This document shows, in pieces, positions 49,867 to 59,641 of a stretch of 64,000 nucleotides of DNA. The notes under the pieces are model-generated. The model saw nothing but the letters and a program-made list of their open reading frames with translations, did no database searches and was not told the DNA's origin. The translations under genes were made by a program, and so were the position numbers. Position 1 is the stretch's first letter. The number at the start of each line of letters is the position of its first letter. Origin of the DNA: Pelagibacteraceae bacterium (GTDB lineage: Bacteria > Pseudomonadota > Alphaproteobacteria > Pelagibacterales > Pelagibacteraceae); NCBI GenBank assembly GCA_008638015.1, contig VTPD01000001.1, forward strand, positions 42,885 through 106,884. The letters are read 5' to 3'.

Positions 49867-51045
49867 GTGTCAGCAATAACAAAAAATAAACAAGCGACTT
49901 GGTTCAGAATTAATCCTGAGTATACAAAATATGCTCATGGGATTTTATTAGCCTTTGTTATTTATGTTTTCTCCGAAGCCATTAATCAATTTGTTGGTAT
50001 TCAATTACTGGGGTTAAAGAAAAGTCCGATATCCACAGTAATGATCGCGATTATTTTAGGTTTAATTTTGGGTAATATTTACAACATTGGAGATATTTTT
50101 AAGCCAGGTATAAATTTCTCACTTAAATATATTTTAAGAGCTGGAATTATTTGCTTAGGTGTAAGACTAAGCTTTGCAGATGTTGTTAAGTATGGCTCTT
50201 TATCTATTCCCTTAGTGATAGTTTGTATTATTGCTGCGTTAGTCATTATTAGAATTTTAATTAAATATTTAAATATTTCAGAAAAAATGGCTTACTTAAT
50301 TGCCATTGGTACCGCTATTTGTGGTGCTACAGCAATCGTTGCGACAGCCCCGGTCATTGATGCAAAAAAAGGGGAAATAACTTATGCAATTGCAAACATT
50401 ACTATCTTTGGAATTTTAGCGATGTTTTTATATCCTTATTTTGTACATTACTTTTATTTAAATGACCCACAATCAGCTGGTTTATTTTTAGGAACAGCCA
50501 TTCACGAAACAGCGCAGGTTGCTGGCGCAGGATTAATTTATGATCAGCAATATAGTGATCCTCAAGTATTAGAAATTTCAACAATTACAAAATTAGTTAG
50601 AAACACTTTTTTAATTGTGATGATACCTTTGATAGCCTTTTTTTATAGCAGAGGTCAAAAAGATCAAAAATCTTATTCCATAACAAAAATTTTTCCATAT
50701 TTTATTCTTGGTTTCTTAGCCATGGTAACTGCCAGAACATTGGGCGATGAACTGTTTTTATTAGGCGATGGATATAGTTTAGTTAGAGACGGTATATTTG
50801 AAGACTCCATTTTTATTGCTGACCAAGCTTGGACTAGTACTATTAGTTTTATTAAAAGTTCAGCATCAGTATTTCTCAGTATGGCTATGGCTTCACTTGG
50901 TCTTGCAACAAAATTTAGTGAATTAAAAAATCTTGGTTTTAAACCAATGATTGTTGGACTTACTGCAGCAATCACTGTTGGAGTTGTAAGTATTATTACC
51001 TTAGAAATTTTCCAAAAAGTTTATTTTTTATACTTATTAAATTAG
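49867..51045 (+). CDS. YeiH/UPF0324-family putative sulfate exporter (GTG start)
   Basis: ILRAGIICLGVRLSFADVVKYG; AIGTAICGATAIVATAPVIDAKKGEITYAIANITIFG; FLGTAIHETAQVAGAG. Confidence 0.88.
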   Translation: MSAITKNKQATWFRINPEYTKYAHGILLAFVIYVFSEAINQFVGIQLLGLKKSPISTVMIAIILGLILGNIYNIGDIFKPGINFSLKYILRAGIICLGVRLSFADVVKYGSLSIPLVIVCIIAALVIIRILIKYLNISEKMAYLIAIGTAICGATAIVATAPVIDAKKGEITYAIANITIFGILAMFLYPYFVHYFYLNDPQSAGLFLGTAIHETAQVAGAGLIYDQQYSDPQVLEISTITKLVRNTFLIVMIPLIAFFYSRGQKDQKSYSITKIFPYFILGFLAMVTARTLGDELFLLGDGYSLVRDGIFEDSIFIADQAWTSTISFIKSSASVFLSMAMASLGLATKFSELKNLGFKPMIVGLTAAITVGVVSIITLEIFQKVYFLYLLN

Positions 51046-51126
51046 CTCTTATATTTATTTCTTAATCACGTTGATTATAAATAATATTTGTAATAAGGTT
51101 TTCTCCATCTAAAGATTGGGGGATTT

Positions 51127-52614
51127 TTGGAATTTTTAAATTATTTTGGTGAAGTATTTTCTTTTATTAATCTTATAACTTTAATTTTTGGTACCATTGG
51201 CGGTATTTTGCTAGGAGCTGCCCCTGGGTTGAGCCCAACGATGGCTGTTGCCTTACTAATTCCATTTACCTTTCACATGCCTGCAGAACAAGGATTAATC
51301 ATGCTAGGTGCGGTGTATACTTCAACCATTGCAGGAGGAGCTATAAGTGCAATTTTATTAAAAATTCCTGGAGCACCTGCAAACATTGCAACTGTAATGG
51401 ATGGTTATCCTATGGCTCAAAATAATCAATCCAAGGAAGCTTTGCATTATTGTTTTATTAGTTCTTTAGTGGGAGGAGTAATTGGAATCATAGTGTTAAT
51501 TTTTTTCACCCCTATTCTAGCTAAATTTGCCTTAAAGTTTGGACCTTCAGAAATGTTTTGGATTGCAATATTAGGTGTAACAGTGATTGCAACCTTTGAT
51601 TCTGGATCTGTAACCAAAGGTATTTTTTCTGGAGCATTTGGTATGTGGATTGCAACCATCGGAACCGATCCTATTATTGGAGTAGAAAGATTTGTTATTG
51701 ATCCCATATTTGCGGGAGGAGTAAACATTATTGCAGCTCTTGTTGGGTTGTTTGCTATTCCACAAGTTTTTTCTTTAATTGAAAATAAATTAAATGAATC
51801 TGATATTTTTCAGATGGAAAAAAGAAAATTAATAGATTCTATAAAATACAATATTTCACGAGTAAAAGCTTTAACCGTAGGTAGTGTTATTGGAACTATC
51901 ATCGGTCTTATTCCTGGAGTAGGAGGTCAAATTGCAGGACTTGTTGCTTATGATCAAATTAAAAAATTCACACCTACCAAAGCTGGAAGATTTGGCAAAG
52001 GAGAGCCAGATGGCATTATTGCTGCCGAGTCAGCTAACAATGCTATTGTAGGACCATCCTTGGTTCCCCTTTTAATTTTAAGCGTCCCAGGCAGTCCAAC
52101 TGCAGCAGTATTACTAGGTGGTTTATTGATTCATGGAATTTTTCCTGGTCCAGATCTTTTTACCAATCACCCAAAGGTAGTTTGGACATTTATTGATTCT
52201 TTATTAGTAGGACAATTTTTTATGTGTATTTTTGGTCTATATATAAGTGGGCTTGCAAAATATGTATTAAAAACTCCTGTACATTATATGGCAGGGATCA
52301 TTGTGGTGCTTTCAATTTTTGGAACTTATAGTGTTCAAAATAGTTTTGCAGATGTGATTGTGATGTTGTCTCTTGGAACTTTTATGTTTTTAATTTCTAA
52401 ACTAGGTTTTTCAGCCGCCCCTATAGTGCTTGGTATTATGCTTGGACCCATCGCCGAAGCAAATTTTATAACCGCTAAGTTAATTGCTGATACTCAAGAT
52501 GGAATTTTACTGTACTTATTGAATGGACCAATTAATCAAGTGATGATTGGTTTATGTATTTTATCTATTGCTTATGGTTTGTATGGTGAAATTGCAAAAA
52601 GGAAAATTCGATGA
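51127..52614 (+). CDS. tctA: Tripartite tricarboxylate transporter large permease TctA (TTG start)
   Basis: LGAAPGLSPTMAVALLIPFTF; GLIPGVGGQIAGLVAYDQIKKF. Confidence 0.93.
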   Translation: MEFLNYFGEVFSFINLITLIFGTIGGILLGAAPGLSPTMAVALLIPFTFHMPAEQGLIMLGAVYTSTIAGGAISAILLKIPGAPANIATVMDGYPMAQNNQSKEALHYCFISSLVGGVIGIIVLIFFTPILAKFALKFGPSEMFWIAILGVTVIATFDSGSVTKGIFSGAFGMWIATIGTDPIIGVERFVIDPIFAGGVNIIAALVGLFAIPQVFSLIENKLNESDIFQMEKRKLIDSIKYNISRVKALTVGSVIGTIIGLIPGVGGQIAGLVAYDQIKKFTPTKAGRFGKGEPDGIIAAESANNAIVGPSLVPLLILSVPGSPTAAVLLGGLLIHGIFPGPDLFTNHPKVVWTFIDSLLVGQFFMCIFGLYISGLAKYVLKTPVHYMAGIIVVLSIFGTYSVQNSFADVIVMLSLGTFMFLISKLGFSAAPIVLGIMLGPIAEANFITAKLIADTQDGILLYLLNGPINQVMIGLCILSIAYGLYGEIAKRKIR

Positions 52615-53066
52615 TTAAAATAAATAATATAATTGTTTTAATCACTGCATCATTAATAGCACTTTTTCTATTCTATTTATCTTTTCGTGGTGGAAATTCG
52701 GCTGCTTATTTATTACCAAGAACTTACTCTGTAATTTTGGCAAGCATTGTTATCATTTTAATTTTTTTTCATATAAGAAAAAAAAATAATTTTTATAAAG
52801 AGTTAAATTTAAAAAAGATTTTTCCCACTATAATATTTATTATTTTATTTATTTTGTATGGAGAAGATTTGGGATTTTATTTTTCAACAACTTTAATTTT
52901 CTTTTTTATTACCACCTTTTATTCTCCTGAAGAAAAAAGTATTAAAAATTTAATTAAGGCCGGAATTGTATGTAGTATATTTATGTGCTTTATTTATATT
53001 TTATTTAGCCTTTTGCTAAAAGTGCAGGTTCCAGGTTTTATACTATTTAGTCTTGCCAACTCTTGA
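52611..53066 (+). CDS. tctB: Tripartite tricarboxylate transporter small permease TctB
   Basis: ~150 aa with 4 predicted TM helices between tctA and tctC. Confidence 0.82.
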   Translation: MIKINNIIVLITASLIALFLFYLSFRGGNSAAYLLPRTYSVILASIVIILIFFHIRKKNNFYKELNLKKIFPTIIFIILFILYGEDLGFYFSTTLIFFFITTFYSPEEKSIKNLIKAGIVCSIFMCFIYILFSLLLKVQVPGFILFSLANS

Positions 53067-53117
53067 TTAAAAAGGGAATATATCTTGAATTAACAAAAAA
53101 AGGGGAGGGAATGTAAA

Positions 53118-54101
53118 ATGAAATTATATTTTGCATTAATTAAAAAGTTATTAATTATAACTTTTGCATTTTTAATGACTGGCATGGGAATTGCTAATGC
53201 CAAGTATCCAGAGAGTCCAATAAGTTTGATGGTTAGTTATCCACCAGGTGGAGCAACTGATTTTCAAGCCCGTATAGTTTCAATGATGTCGGGAGAAGAA
53301 AAGTATCTTGGTCAGCCAATTGTGGTTATTAATAAAGCTGGTGCAGGTGGTAAAGTAGGATGGAATTGGTTTGCAACTAAAGCAAAGACTAATGGTTATG
53401 ATTTAGCTGCGTACAATATTCCTCACTTTGTATCCCAGTCTATCGTGATGAAAGATGTGGAGTACAATGCAAAAAACTTAGAGCCAATTGCAAATTGGGG
53501 AGCTGATCCTGCGGTACTAATTGTTAATAAGGATAGCCCTTTTAATAGCGTAAAAGATTTAGTTAACTTTGCTAAAAAAAATCCAGGCAAAGTTACTTTT
53601 TCTGGTGCGGGAAAATTTGTAGGTCATCACCTTGCATTTTTAGAGTTTGAAAAATCTAGTGGTGCAAAAATGACTTATGTTCCACACAAAGGTGCGGTAG
53701 CTGGTCTTGCAGCTGTTAAGGGTGGTCAAATCATGGCTGGTTTTAACAATTTGTCTGACGCTTACAGAACTAAAAATACTATTAAAATTTTAGCTGTGGC
53801 AGACTTAGAAAGAGACAAGGACTTCTTACCTGAAGTACCAACTTTCAAAGAACAAGGATACAATGTTAGCAATGCAAGTGTAAATTTTAGAGGCTTTATG
53901 GTTAGAAAAGGAACACCAAAAGAGGTGATTGATTTTCTAGCTGAGAGAGTTCCTTTGATGTTTAGTGATAAAAAAGTTGCTAATCAAATGAAAGCTGGTG
54001 GCTCGCCATTAAAGATTATGACACGAGCTGAAGTACAAGACATGTGGGCAAAAAGAGAAGTTTCATTAAAAGAGCTTCTGAAAGGTCTTACAGCAAATTA
54101 A
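53118..54101 (+). CDS. tctC: Tripartite tricarboxylate transporter substrate-binding protein TctC
   Basis: YPESPISLMVSYPPGGATDFQARIV; VVINKAGAGGKVGWNW Bug-type fold motifs. Confidence 0.93.
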   Translation: MKLYFALIKKLLIITFAFLMTGMGIANAKYPESPISLMVSYPPGGATDFQARIVSMMSGEEKYLGQPIVVINKAGAGGKVGWNWFATKAKTNGYDLAAYNIPHFVSQSIVMKDVEYNAKNLEPIANWGADPAVLIVNKDSPFNSVKDLVNFAKKNPGKVTFSGAGKFVGHHLAFLEFEKSSGAKMTYVPHKGAVAGLAAVKGGQIMAGFNNLSDAYRTKNTIKILAVADLERDKDFLPEVPTFKEQGYNVSNASVNFRGFMVRKGTPKEVIDFLAERVPLMFSDKKVANQMKAGGSPLKIMTRAEVQDMWAKREVSLKELLKGLTAN

Positions 54102-54116
54102 ATATATATAATTTAT

Positions 54117-54147
54117 TTTACCCCCTTATTTTATATAAGGGGGTAAA
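54117..54147 (+). terminator. Hairpin after tctC, terminator-like
   Basis: TTTACCCCCTTA-TTTTATA-TAAGGGGGTAAA, 12-bp perfect stem followed by TTATAT. Confidence 0.65.
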
Positions 54148-54185
54148 TTATATAAGTCCTCTTAAACAAAATTTAAAATTTAAAT

Positions 54186-55595
54186 ATGAAAGATAAAATT
54201 GCTGTTATTATTAATAGGGCTAGAGCTGCTCAAAATATTTTTGCTCAATATAGTCAGGAAAAAGTTGATGAAACTGTAACAGCAGTAGCCTGGGCTATTT
54301 GCAACCCTAAAAATAATAAACATCTTTCGGAATTAGCAGTTGCAAGTACTGGTCTTGGAAAAATAGAAGATAAAATAATAAAAAATAGAAGAAAGACACT
54401 AGGGCTTTTAAGAGACTTAAAAAAAGCTAAAACCGTAGGAATTATTACCGAGGATAAAATAAAGGGCATTATTGAAATTGCAAAGCCAGTCGGTGTAGTT
54501 GGGGCAATTACGCCATCAACTAATCCAGTTGCAACCCCAATGAATAATATTTTGAATGCAATAAAATGTGGCAATGCAATTATTATTTCTCCCTCTCCTG
54601 CAGGATTAAAAGTGTTTAATGAATTGTTAAAATTTATTCATATTGAATTAAGTAAAATAGGAGCTCCTTTAGATTTAGTGCAGGCAGTACCTGATCCGGT
54701 AACTAAAGATCTTACTAAAGAACTAATGAGGCAAGTCGATTTAGTCATTGTAACTGGGTCACAAAACAATGTTAGAGAAGCATATTCAAGTGGAACACCT
54801 GCAATTGGAGTGGGGGCAGGTAATGCAACGGTTATTGTAGATGAAACTTCAAATTTACAAGAGGCTGCAGCAAAAATTAAAGCTTCCAAAATTTTTGATA
54901 ATTCTACCAGTTGTTCCTCGGAAAATAATCTAGTTATTGTAACTTCAATTTACGACAAATTTGTTAAAGAGTTGCAAAATATTGGAGGTCTTCTTTTAAA
55001 TGCTGATGAAAAAAAACATCTACAAAGTCAATTATGGATTGATGGAAAACTTAATAGAAAAATTTTAGCCAAAACTGCCTTTGAAATTTGCAAAGAATTT
55101 AATTTAACTAAAACATATTCAGAAGATAATTCCTTCATCATAGTTGAAGAAACAGGAGTGGGAAAATCCTTTCCTTTTTCTGGAGAAAAACTATCTCCTG
55201 TACTAACTATATTTAAGGCGAAAGATTTTAATGATGCAAAAAAAATTTCAAATCAAATATTAGAATATCAGGGCAAAGGACATTCGATAGGAATACATTC
55301 CAAAAATGATGATAGAGTTTTGGAGTTAGGCTTAGAACTTCCAGTGTGTAGAGTGATAGTCAATCAAGCCCATACTTTTGCAACAGGCGGTAGTTTTCGC
55401 AATAGTCTTCCTTTTTCTTTGTCTATGGGATGCGGAACTTGGGGTGAAAATAGTATTTATGATAATTTAAATTATAAACATTTTTTAAATCTTACTAGAA
55501 TAGTCAGAGAAATTGATGGTACGGAGCCTGGCTTGAAAGATTACTTTCAAGATTATTGCAGTCAGCATGATAGTAAGAATTTAGATCAATTGTAA
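54186..55595 (+). CDS. CoA-acylating aldehyde dehydrogenase, SauS-like (sulfoacetaldehyde dehydrogenase, acylating)
   Basis: EIAKPVGVVGAITPSTNPVATPMNN; FDNSTSCSSENNLVIV catalytic Cys; GMGCGTWG-type C-terminus; adjacency to CoA ligase and sulfite-handling genes. Confidence 0.75.
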   Translation: MKDKIAVIINRARAAQNIFAQYSQEKVDETVTAVAWAICNPKNNKHLSELAVASTGLGKIEDKIIKNRRKTLGLLRDLKKAKTVGIITEDKIKGIIEIAKPVGVVGAITPSTNPVATPMNNILNAIKCGNAIIISPSPAGLKVFNELLKFIHIELSKIGAPLDLVQAVPDPVTKDLTKELMRQVDLVIVTGSQNNVREAYSSGTPAIGVGAGNATVIVDETSNLQEAAAKIKASKIFDNSTSCSSENNLVIVTSIYDKFVKELQNIGGLLLNADEKKHLQSQLWIDGKLNRKILAKTAFEICKEFNLTKTYSEDNSFIIVEETGVGKSFPFSGEKLSPVLTIFKAKDFNDAKKISNQILEYQGKGHSIGIHSKNDDRVLELGLELPVCRVIVNQAHTFATGGSFRNSLPFSLSMGCGTWGENSIYDNLNYKHFLNLTRIVREIDGTEPGLKDYFQDYCSQHDSKNLDQL

Positions 55596-55601
55596 TTAGT
55601 C

Positions 55602-57131
55602 ATGTCAGATCAAGTAAAGACGGTAAAACATTATTTAGATTATCATGCCAAACATAATCCAGATAAAATATTTGTTATTTGTCCGCATACTAAAAAACAA
55701 ATTTCTTTTTTAGAATTTAAACAAAATATTGAAAAAATAGTTTCTTATTTAAGGGAACAAAATCTTCAAAAGGGTGATGCTGTTTGTACAGTTATAGAAA
55801 ATTCTATTAGCAGTATTTATTTAATGCTAGGCATTATGTACGCTGGCATGGTCCAAGTTCCATTAAATGTTGTTGCTGGTGAGGATCAACTTTCTTACGT
55901 TTTAGATCATTCAGACTCAAATATAGTTTTTACATCCCATCAATATTTAGATTTATCCAAAAAATTAATACAAAAACAAACTAGAAAAATTGAATTAATT
56001 ACAGTTGATAAAAATACTTTTATCGACCAGCTGAATCAAAGTGCATCTCCATTTGCGATAGAGGTTGAAGAGCCTAATCCAGCGTTACTTATGTATACGT
56101 CTGGAACAACAGGAAAGCCTAAAGGTGTAATGCTCTCTAATAAGAATATTATTTCAGGAGGGCAAAATTGTATTGATGCACACGATATAACTACCAAGGA
56201 TAGAGCTATGTGTGTACTTCCGTTGTTTCACATTAATGGTGCAATTAATACAGTTTTGGCGCCACTAATAAGTGGAAGCTCGGTAGTATTGTGTGAAAAA
56301 TTTTCAGTAAATAATTTTTGGAAATTTATATCTGAATTTCAATGCACCTGGTTTAGCGTAGTTCCAACCATTATTAGCTCTCTCATAAATAAATTTGATG
56401 GTACAGCAATGAAGCATATCGACTTAAAAAATTTTCGTTTTGGCAGATCTGCATCAGCAGCTTTGGCTCCAGAAACACATAAAAAATTTGAAGAACTATT
56501 TAAAATTCCATTAATTGAAACGATGGGATTAACAGAAACTTGTTCTCCAATTCTTTCTAATCCTATGCCACCCAAAATTATAAAATATGGTTCTCCAGGT
56601 ATAGCTGTGGGCAATGAAGTTAAAATTTTTGATGATACTTTTAAAGAGGTAGCGAGAAATACTATAGGTCAGATTGTTGTTAGAGGAGATAATGTAATGA
56701 AAGAATATTATAAAAATCCTGAAGCAACTGAAAAAAGCTTTAGCCAGGACTGGTTATTAACTGGTGATCTTGGATTAATGGATGAAGATGGATTTGTCTT
56801 TGTGAGAGGTAGAATAAAAGAGCTTATCATTAAAGGCGGAGAAAATATTTCACCTAGAGAAATAGATGATGTGTTGTATCAAAATAGTGAGATAGTAGAA
56901 GCAGCTGCATTTGCTGTTGCCTGTGATCATTATGGTGAAAAAGTAGAAGCGGGAGTGGTTATTAAAGAAAATTCTTCCATCAATGAAAAAGAATTAATAG
57001 AGCATTGTGCAAGTTTATTGGGTGCTTTTAAATCTCCAAGTAAAATACATTTTTTAAAAGAGTTGCCAAAAGGATCTTCGGGAAAAATTCAAAGATTGAA
57101 AATTAAAGATATTATTTATCCTGCAAAATAA
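55602..57131 (+). CDS. AMP-forming acyl-CoA ligase, SauT-like (sulfoacetate-CoA ligase candidate)
   Basis: [57 protein letters not shown]; start 7 bp downstream of the SauS-like gene. Confidence 0.75.
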   Translation: MSDQVKTVKHYLDYHAKHNPDKIFVICPHTKKQISFLEFKQNIEKIVSYLREQNLQKGDAVCTVIENSISSIYLMLGIMYAGMVQVPLNVVAGEDQLSYVLDHSDSNIVFTSHQYLDLSKKLIQKQTRKIELITVDKNTFIDQLNQSASPFAIEVEEPNPALLMYTSGTTGKPKGVMLSNKNIISGGQNCIDAHDITTKDRAMCVLPLFHINGAINTVLAPLISGSSVVLCEKFSVNNFWKFISEFQCTWFSVVPTIISSLINKFDGTAMKHIDLKNFRFGRSASAALAPETHKKFEELFKIPLIETMGLTETCSPILSNPMPPKIIKYGSPGIAVGNEVKIFDDTFKEVARNTIGQIVVRGDNVMKEYYKNPEATEKSFSQDWLLTGDLGLMDEDGFVFVRGRIKELIIKGGENISPREIDDVLYQNSEIVEAAAFAVACDHYGEKVEAGVVIKENSSINEKELIEHCASLLGAFKSPSKIHFLKELPKGSSGKIQRLKIKDIIYPAK

Positions 57132-57132
57132 A

Positions 57133-57894
57133 TTATTTTGCCGTCCAACCACCATCTACTACAATAGATGTTCCTGTAATCATAGAAGAAGCCGAAGAAG
57201 CTAAAAAACATACTGCGGTTGCCACATCGCTCTCGGTAGCAGCTCTACCCATGGGAATATTAGATAAAGCAGCCTTTTTAAATTTTTTATTTTTAAAAAA
57301 ATTCTTCACCATTGGTGTTTCGACAAAAGTTGGAGCCACTGTATTTACGCGTATGTTATTTTTGGCAAGCTCAACCCCCATTCCTTTGGTTAAGCCTTCG
57401 ATTCCAAATTTAGTCATATTATAAATATTTCTTCCAGCCATACCCACATGACCTAATTGAGATGACATATTAATAATAGAGCCACCTCTTTTTTTATTTT
57501 TTAACATTTTTTTCACAACGGTCTGAGCTACATTGAATGCTGCTTTTAAATTTAGGTCTACTAAATAATTCATACTGGACTGCTTGATTTGATCAAACGG
57601 CTCAGGGATATTAGTACCCGCATTATTGACAAGAATATCGATGATTTTTATTTTTTGTAATTTTGCTTGTAGGTCTGAATAATTCATTACATCGCAATGA
57701 ATTTTAATGATTTTACCTTTAATTTTTTTTATTTCTTTTTCTAATTGATCCAAATCTTTTTGTGTTCTGCTTAAAGCTATAACAGTTGCTCCTGCTTCTG
57801 CTAATGCAATAGAGCAAGCTCTTCCCAATCCTTTTCCAGCACCTGTTACCAAGGCAAATTTATTTTTTAAGTTGATCGACTGAAGATATTTCAT
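57133..57894 (-). CDS. SDR-family oxidoreductase
   Basis: ALVTGAGKGLGRACSIALAEAG; DILVNNAGTN; YNMTKFGIEGLTKGM; GTSIVVDGGWTAK. Confidence 0.93.
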   Translation of the reverse strand: MKYLQSINLKNKFALVTGAGKGLGRACSIALAEAGATVIALSRTQKDLDQLEKEIKKIKGKIIKIHCDVMNYSDLQAKLQKIKIIDILVNNAGTNIPEPFDQIKQSSMNYLVDLNLKAAFNVAQTVVKKMLKNKKRGGSIINMSSQLGHVGMAGRNIYNMTKFGIEGLTKGMGVELAKNNIRVNTVAPTFVETPMVKNFFKNKKFKKAALSNIPMGRAATESDVATAVCFLASSASSMITGTSIVVDGGWTAK

Positions 57895-59501
57895 TTATTG
57901 TTTAATATAAGATCAGCAGCTTTTTCTGCAATCATTATTGTAGGTGCATTGGTATTTCCCGATGTAATTGTTGGCATTATAGAAGCATCAATCACTCTTA
58001 GATTTTGAATTCCGTGTACTCTTAAATTTGAGTCCACTACTGCATTTTCATCTGATCCCATCTTGCAAGTACCAACAGGATGAAAAATAGTTTGTGCATG
58101 TTCGCTAGCAGCTTTTACAAGTTCTTCATCATCAGTAATATTTATTCCTGGTCTATATTCTTCAGGTTCGTATTTTTTAAATGTATTAGTTTCAAACATA
58201 ATTTTTCTCACAATTTTCAATCCTTTTGCTGCTACATCTCTATCGTCATGGGTTGAAAGATAATTCATTTTAATTTTTGGGTTATCTCTACTATCGTTAC
58301 TATTAATATTTATCTCACCTCTACTAGTTGGTCGTACATTGGCAATAGTAGGTGTAATACCATCAAAATCATGCATTTTAGTTGCACCTAATATATCGGT
58401 ACTAATTGGTTGAACATGAAATTGAAGATTGGGTGTTGCTCGAGAGGAGTCACTTTTAACAAAGGCACATACCTGACTAGCTCCCATTGTCATTGGGCCG
58501 CTTTGTTTAAAAATATACTCTAAGCCGATTAAAAAATTACCAAATAAACTATTAATTTTACTATTCAGAGATTTTAGGTTTTTTACTTTATACACGGGTC
58601 TAAACATTAAGTGATCTTGTAGATTTTGACCTACTCCTCTTAATTCATGAATCATTTCAATTCCGTGTTTTTTTAATTTTTGTGCATCACCAATGCCCGA
58701 AACTTGTAATATATGAGGAGATCCAATTGCACCTGCAGATAAAATCACTTCTTTATTTGCTTGAACCGTGTGCAGTTTATTTCCTACATAATAACTAACT
58801 CCTTCAGCTTTCTTACCTGCAAAATTTATTTTTTGAACATGAGCATTAACTATTATTTTTAGATTAGATCTTTTCTTCGCAGGATTAAGGTAACCTTTGG
58901 CTGCACTACATCTTAGTTTCAGTAAATTTTGTCTTGTGGTGGTAAATTGAAAATAACCAACACCAAAATTGTCTCCAGTATTAAAGTCATCTGTTTTGGG
59001 AATTCCAATTTCTTGAGCTGCATTTTGAAACTCTTCTAACATTTTAAGATTAATCTTTTTATTGGATACAACAATGGGACCCTTATTATTATGAAATTCA
59101 CTTGCACCTAGTTCATTATTTTCTGATTTTAAAAAGTAAGGAAGAACATCTTTCCAACCCCAACCAGCATTTCCTTGTTGTCTCCAATTATCATAATCGT
59201 CGCTTTGGCCTCTGATCCACAAAAGTCCGTTAATAGAAGAGCTACCACCCAATGTTTTCCCTCTTGGATATCTTATCGATCTATTATTCATACTTTCATC
59301 TTTTTCAGTATGAAAACACCAATCAACTTTTGGATTATGCATAGTTTTAAAATAACCAACGGGAATATGTATCCAAGGATATGTATCTTTACCTCCAGCT
59401 TCTAAAAGGAGAACTTTATTTTTTCCATCAGCTGTTAATCTGTTCGCTAGTACACATCCAGCTGAACCAGCGCCAATTATAATATAATCAAAATCGCTCA
59501 T
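57891..59501 (-). CDS. GMC-family FAD oxidoreductase (choline dehydrogenase/IseJ-like)
   Basis: MSDFDYIIIGAGSAGCVLANRLT; YPRGKTLGGSSSINGLLWIRGQ; HPVGTCKMG. Start placed at MSDFDY. Confidence 0.9.
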   Translation of the reverse strand: MSDFDYIIIGAGSAGCVLANRLTADGKNKVLLLEAGGKDTYPWIHIPVGYFKTMHNPKVDWCFHTEKDESMNNRSIRYPRGKTLGGSSSINGLLWIRGQSDDYDNWRQQGNAGWGWKDVLPYFLKSENNELGASEFHNNKGPIVVSNKKINLKMLEEFQNAAQEIGIPKTDDFNTGDNFGVGYFQFTTTRQNLLKLRCSAAKGYLNPAKKRSNLKIIVNAHVQKINFAGKKAEGVSYYVGNKLHTVQANKEVILSAGAIGSPHILQVSGIGDAQKLKKHGIEMIHELRGVGQNLQDHLMFRPVYKVKNLKSLNSKINSLFGNFLIGLEYIFKQSGPMTMGASQVCAFVKSDSSRATPNLQFHVQPISTDILGATKMHDFDGITPTIANVRPTSRGEININSNDSRDNPKIKMNYLSTHDDRDVAAKGLKIVRKIMFETNTFKKYEPEEYRPGINITDDEELVKAASEHAQTIFHPVGTCKMGSDENAVVDSNLRVHGIQNLRVIDASIMPTITSGNTNAPTIMIAEKAADLILNNK

Positions 59502-59579
59502 TTTTTTGTTGCACTGTTTTATCAAGAAAATATTTGTTTTAGTAGTTAATTCACTAAATTCTTTGGGGCTATTTATAGT

Positions 59580-59591
59580 TTGACATGTCAA
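59580..59591. promoter_or_regulatory. 12-bp perfect palindrome overlapping a -35-like TTGACA
   Basis: TTGACATGTCAA in the divergent GMC/dctP intergenic region. Confidence 0.45.
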
Positions 59592-59641
59592 GTATTCCTT
59601 AATAAGTTTTGCCTCAATATTAATATTAATAGGGGGAAATA

